A stretch of DNA of 9,214 nt from the NCBI GenBank assembly GCA_948829205.1, contig CAQLOA010000003.1, positions 13,911 through 23,124 on the forward strand. Direction: 5' to 3'. Positions 6,524-9,214 of the stretch are shown piece by piece; the first letter of the stretch is position 1; each line of letters begins with the position of its first letter. Under the pieces are notes generated by a model. That model was not told where the DNA came from, did no database searches, and worked only from the letters and a program-made list of their open reading frames with translations. Made by a program: the position numbers and the translations under genes. Source of the DNA: an uncultured Eggerthellaceae bacterium (GTDB taxonomy: Bacteria; Actinomycetota; Coriobacteriia; Coriobacteriales; Eggerthellaceae).

Positions 6524-7561
6524 GTGACGAACGACGAGAAGACATCCAAGCAGGGGGAAGGCCCTGCCGCGACGCGCGTGCGCAAGGTCCGCGTCAAGAA
6601 GGCGCCCAACCCGCGCGACGGGCGCCGGCGCAGCCACCGCCTCGACCTGCAGTCCGCCTCCGAGGTGAAGAGGCAGACGTTCTATGCCCTGGAGAACCCC
6701 AGGAAGGCCAAGCTTCCTGCCCGCATCGTCGGCGTCTTCCTGTTCGTGCTCATAGTGACGAACGCCGTCGTGGTGTTCGTCTCGTCGCAGCCGGGGCTCG
6801 ATGCAGGCGTCGCCGGCGCGGTCAACGCCTTCTACACCTTCTCGACCGTGTGCTTCATGGTGGAATACGTCGCCCGCATATGGATCGCCGATTTGGCCTT
6901 CGGCAACTGCACGCGCGCGATGGCCCGCGTCAAGTACGTGTTCTCGCCGCTCGGAATCATCGACTTCCTGTCGTTTGCCCCCAACGTGGCGGCCTGGTTC
7001 ATCCCCATGACGCCGTTCCTTCGCACGCTTGTCAACGTGGTCCGCCTGGTGCGTCTGGTCAAGATATCGCGGTACATGCGCGGGCTTCGGGCCATAGGCA
7101 AGGTGCTTCAGAAGAGGCGCCACGAGATAGTGGCCGCGTTCCTGGTGCTGTTCCTGCTGATAATCGTCGCCAGCGTGGTCATGTACGAGATCGAGAACCC
7201 GGCGCAGCCTGAGAAGTTCGACAACCTGTTGTCGGGCATCTACTGGGCCGTCACCACCATAACCGCCACGGGATACGGCGACCTGGTCCCCATAACGCCT
7301 GCCGGGCGCATAGTGGGGTCTATCATCATGTTCCTCTCCGTCGCGCTGGTGGCGATACCGGGCGGGATAATGTCCGCAGGGTTCGTTGCCGAGTTCCAGA
7401 ACGCCAACTACCGCAAGATAGAGCGCGACATCAAAAGCAGCGCTGGAAAGCAGCACGACGAGGTCGTGCCAGGGCACGGGAATGATGCGGGCACCGCCCC
7501 GCCGGCGCCCGTTGCGTCTGGCGCGGATGCGGGCGCGCCCGCAGGGAAGGACGGCCGCTGA
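6524..7561 (+). CDS. Voltage-sensor-type potassium channel (six-helix Kv-like)
   Basis: A 345-residue inner-membrane channel subunit that should assemble as a tetramer to conduct K+. S1 spans about 66-88. S2 spans about 102-120, with F111-x2-E114-x3-R118 matching the charge-transfer centre of Kv channels. S3 carries Asp147. S4 has a basic residue at every third position: Arg174, Arg177, Lys180, Arg183, Arg186 and Arg189, a complete voltage sensor. S5 is about 201-221, the pore helix about 236-245, the selectivity filter TATGYGD is at 247-253, and S6 is about 262-287. The basic N-terminal tail (1-60) and the Ala/Pro/Gly-rich C-terminal tail (305-345) look disordered; no RCK or cyclic-nucleotide domain is present. 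The GTG start at 6524 is the first possible start after an in-frame TGA at 6506, with only a distant AAAGG as ribosome site, so initiation may be weak. The TGA stop overlaps the ATG of ccdA by one base. Confidence 0.94.
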   Translation: MTNDEKTSKQGEGPAATRVRKVRVKKAPNPRDGRRRSHRLDLQSASEVKRQTFYALENPRKAKLPARIVGVFLFVLIVTNAVVVFVSSQPGLDAGVAGAVNAFYTFSTVCFMVEYVARIWIADLAFGNCTRAMARVKYVFSPLGIIDFLSFAPNVAAWFIPMTPFLRTLVNVVRLVRLVKISRYMRGLRAIGKVLQKRRHEIVAAFLVLFLLIIVASVVMYEIENPAQPEKFDNLLSGIYWAVTTITATGYGDLVPITPAGRIVGSIIMFLSVALVAIPGGIMSAGFVAEFQNANYRKIERDIKSSAGKQHDEVVPGHGNDAGTAPPAPVASGADAGAPAGKDGR

Positions 7562-8223
7562 TGCAGTTCCTCATCTCCTTCCTCGAAGGCATCGTCACTT
7601 TCGTGTCCCCGTGCCTGCTTCCCATGATCCCCATATACGTCACCTACTTCGCGGCGGGGGACGAGCAGCGCACCTCGGTGGTGCTGCGCAACGCCTTGGG
7701 ATTCGTGCTGGGGTTCACTGCTGTGTTCGTCGCCATGGGAGCGCTGGCCGGTACGGTGGGGTCGTTCTTCGTGGCCCACCGGGCCGTGTTCGACGCGGTG
7801 TGCGGCGCGGTGGTGGTGTTCTTCGGGTTGTACTTCCTGGGATTCGTCAAGCTGGACCTGTTCAAAGGCATGGCATCGGCGCCCGGGGAGCGGCATCTGG
7901 GCTTCTTCTCGTCGCTTCTGTTCGGCGTGGTGTTCTCCATCGGGTGGACGCCGTGCGTGGGCGCGTTTCTGGGGTCGGCGCTCATGCTGGCCTCGCAGCA
8001 GGGCTCGACGCTGACGGGGGTGGCCATGCTGCTCTGTTACTCGGCCGGGCTGGGCATCCCGTTCGTGGCCAGCGCGCTTCTGATCGACAAACTGAAGGGC
8101 GCGTTCGACGCCATCAAGAGGCATTACGACGTCATAACGAAGGTGTGCGGATGGCTGCTGGTCGCCATAGGCGTGCTGATGGCCACCGGGCTTCTGGGCA
8201 GCTTTCTGACGTTTTTGAGCTAG
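7561..8223 (+). CDS. ccdA: CcdA family thiol-disulfide membrane transporter
   Basis: A 220-residue polytopic membrane protein equivalent to the central domain of DsbD. It takes electrons from cytoplasmic thioredoxin and passes them across the membrane to extracytoplasmic thioredoxin-like proteins, serving cytochrome c maturation or repair of oxidised thiols. The redox cysteine pair is visible as Cys18 in SPCLLPMIP and Cys132 in WTPCVGAFLG, each with the family's adjacent proline. The gene has about six hydrophobic segments and ends near the last helix. Its ATG shares one base with the channel stop (TGATG), and GGAAGG about 10 nt upstream may act as the ribosome site, so translational coupling with the channel is likely. 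The thioredoxin-like gene follows after 20 bp. No ResB/CcsA cytochrome synthesis genes are in the window, so the final substrate is unknown. Confidence 0.95.
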   Translation: MQFLISFLEGIVTFVSPCLLPMIPIYVTYFAAGDEQRTSVVLRNALGFVLGFTAVFVAMGALAGTVGSFFVAHRAVFDAVCGAVVVFFGLYFLGFVKLDLFKGMASAPGERHLGFFSSLLFGVVFSIGWTPCVGAFLGSALMLASQQGSTLTGVAMLLCYSAGLGIPFVASALLIDKLKGAFDAIKRHYDVITKVCGWLLVAIGVLMATGLLGSFLTFLS

Positions 8224-8243
8224 CGTGGAAGGGCGGCTTTAGC

Positions 8244-9002
8244 ATGACAGGGAAATCCAACTACACGGAGAACTATGCGGCGAAACCGGAGAACCGCAAG
8301 GCCTCGGCCTCCAAGCCGAAGGGCGCCTCCCGCAGCGCGGCGCAGGCGAAGGTCAAGGCGCCCGTCGGCGACGCCGCCAAGAAGAAGTCGCGCAAGGGGC
8401 TGGTCGTGGGCATCGTGGCGCTGGTCGCCGTGATCGTGGCTGCCGCCGTGGCCTACAACGTGCTCGCGCCCGGGGCGGCCCCCGAACCGCTTCAGACACA
8501 GGGTGCAACCGAGGCCGTGGATGGTGCCTCATCGGCAGCTGAGGCATCCGGTGAGGACGCGGCGTCAGACTCGACCGGCAAGACCGATGCGCCTGACTTC
8601 GAGATGGACACCGCCGACGGCGGAACGGTCTCGCTTTCCGACCTGAAGGGCAAGCCTATCGTGCTGAACTTCTGGGCCAGCACCTGCGGGCCTTGCAAGA
8701 TGGAGATGCCCGAGTTCCAGAAAGCCTACGAGCGCTACGGCGAGCAGCTGCAGTTCGCCATGGTGAACGTGCCCGACTTCAACGGCGAGACCCGCGAACG
8801 CGCCTTGCAGCTGGTCGACCAGAGCGGATACACCTTCCCCGTGTACTTCGACGACACCATGCAGGGGCAGGTGCAGTACGGGATAACCTCCATTCCGCAG
8901 ACCTACTTCATCAACGCCGACGGGACGGTGGAGGCCTATGCGTCGGGAGCGATCGACGCGTCCACCATCGACCGCGGCATCGCCATGCTCCTGGGCGACT
9001 AG
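8244..9002 (+). CDS. Membrane-anchored TlpA/ResA-type thioredoxin-like protein
   Basis: A 252-residue single-span protein with an extracytoplasmic thioredoxin fold, expected to receive electrons from CcdA and reduce disulfides outside the membrane. A roughly 50-residue Lys/Ala/Ser-rich tail precedes one membrane helix (about 52-72). An Ala/Ser/Glu-rich linker (about 76-115) follows, then the TlpA-type domain from about 116. The active site is WASTCGPCK (144-152; Cys148 and Cys151) and the cis-proline is Pro218 in SIPQT. The family's redox proteins usually have a shorter cytoplasmic N-terminus, so the long basic tail is unusual. No lipobox cysteine is seen, so anchoring is by the helix. ATG 8244 is the first suitable start after the ccdA stop; GGAAGGG lies about 11 nt upstream, a loose spacing. 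It belongs to the channel-ccdA operon. Confidence 0.94.
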   Translation: MTGKSNYTENYAAKPENRKASASKPKGASRSAAQAKVKAPVGDAAKKKSRKGLVVGIVALVAVIVAAAVAYNVLAPGAAPEPLQTQGATEAVDGASSAAEASGEDAASDSTGKTDAPDFEMDTADGGTVSLSDLKGKPIVLNFWASTCGPCKMEMPEFQKAYERYGEQLQFAMVNVPDFNGETRERALQLVDQSGYTFPVYFDDTMQGQVQYGITSIPQTYFINADGTVEAYASGAIDASTIDRGIAMLLGD

Positions 9003-9020
9003 CACGCCGGAGTGGCAGCC

Positions 9021-9214
9021 ATGGGCGAAGCGAGCCGCGCGGGCTTTGAGCTCAAGATGCGCATCCTTAGGGCGATATTGCGCCCTATCGCCGAGATGAC
9101 GGTCGAGCAGATCTGCAAAGGCGCCGGCATCTCGCGCCAGACGTTCTACGCACACTTCAAGTCGAAGTTCGACGTCGTCTACTGGTACATATCGATCGCC
9201 GAGGAAACGTACCT
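9021..9214 (+). CDS. TetR/AcrR family transcriptional regulator, 3' end cut by window edge
   Basis: The first 64 residues of a DNA-binding repressor. Residues 14-56 fit the TetR N-terminal domain: a first helix with MRILRAIL, then the helix-turn-helix around MTVEQICKGAG-ISRQTFYAHFKSK (26-49), with the conserved TFYxHFxSK recognition-helix end. The ligand-binding domain is outside the window, so the inducer cannot be guessed. ATG 9021 follows CGGAG by 8 nt; an in-frame GTG at 9012 is less likely because the same ribosome site would abut it. It begins 18 bp after the thioredoxin-like stop, so it is probably cotranscribed and may autoregulate the operon. I see no terminator in the gap. Confidence 0.88.
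   Translation, partial: MGEASRAGFELKMRILRAILRPIAEMTVEQICKGAGISRQTFYAHFKSKFDVVYWYISIAEETY

Noticed and set aside
6514..7212. ATG-started plus-strand frame 10 bp upstream of the channel GTG
   Set aside because: It is better placed relative to AAAGG, but its translation is Arg-rich and lacks membrane helices. The GTG-started frame contains the S4 and filter motifs.
5756..7477. 573-codon minus-strand frame spanning the HdeD-like gene, the divergent region and the channel gene
   Set aside because: It crosses two well-supported genes in wrong frames and has a His/Arg/Gly-rich shadow composition.
7482..8243. Upstream extension of the thioredoxin-like frame through ccdA, which would give a 506-residue fusion
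   Set aside because: The extension overlaps the whole ccdA gene in another frame and is Arg/Gly-rich without motifs; ATG 8244 after the ccdA stop gives a normal protein.

Overview
The window is GC-rich, densely coding DNA whose gene content points to an anaerobic actinomycete, most likely of the class Coriobacteriia (Eggerthellaceae-like). This placement is inferred from an [FeFe]-hydrogenase combined with Actinobacteria-style base composition and an oleate hydratase. No rRNA, marker gene or database comparison supports it. There are eight protein genes, two of them cut by the window edges. I see no tRNA, rRNA, CRISPR array or transposase.

Layout. (1) Positions 1-3371, minus strand: a two-gene hydrogenase operon. 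The upstream gene encodes a 610-residue fusion of a NuoF-type iron-sulfur domain with a GltD-type FAD/NAD(P) reductase. It overlaps by 7 nt the start of a multi-cluster [FeFe]-hydrogenase catalytic subunit, which is cut at residue 515 just before its last H-cluster motif. (2) Positions 3372-3760: a 389-bp spacer with no gene. It holds a strong minus-strand terminator and a roughly 160-bp imperfect palindrome of unknown nature. (3) Positions 3761-6330, minus strand: an oleate hydratase, preceded by an HdeD-family (DUF308) membrane protein. A 10-bp inverted repeat lies between them. (4) Positions 6331-6523: a divergent intergenic region with a TTGTCC-N5-GGACAA dyad. (5) Positions 6524-9214, plus strand: a tightly packed operon of a six-helix voltage-sensor-type potassium channel, CcdA, a membrane-anchored TlpA/ResA-type thioredoxin and the start of a TetR/AcrR-family regulator.

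How the genes may work together. The hydrogenase pair resembles the glutamate-synthase-linked [FeFe]-hydrogenases (group A2, as I recall the classification). The GltD-like subunit would exchange electrons with NAD(P)H and pass them through its clusters to the H-cluster. Oleate hydratase detoxifies unsaturated fatty acids, and HdeD is a stress-associated membrane protein, so that pair may be a membrane-stress module. CcdA and the TlpA-like protein form a standard route for moving reducing equivalents from cytoplasmic thioredoxin to extracytoplasmic thiols. Their stop-start coupling to a voltage-gated K+ channel is the most unusual gene arrangement here. The most unexplained DNA is the long palindrome downstream of the oleate hydratase.
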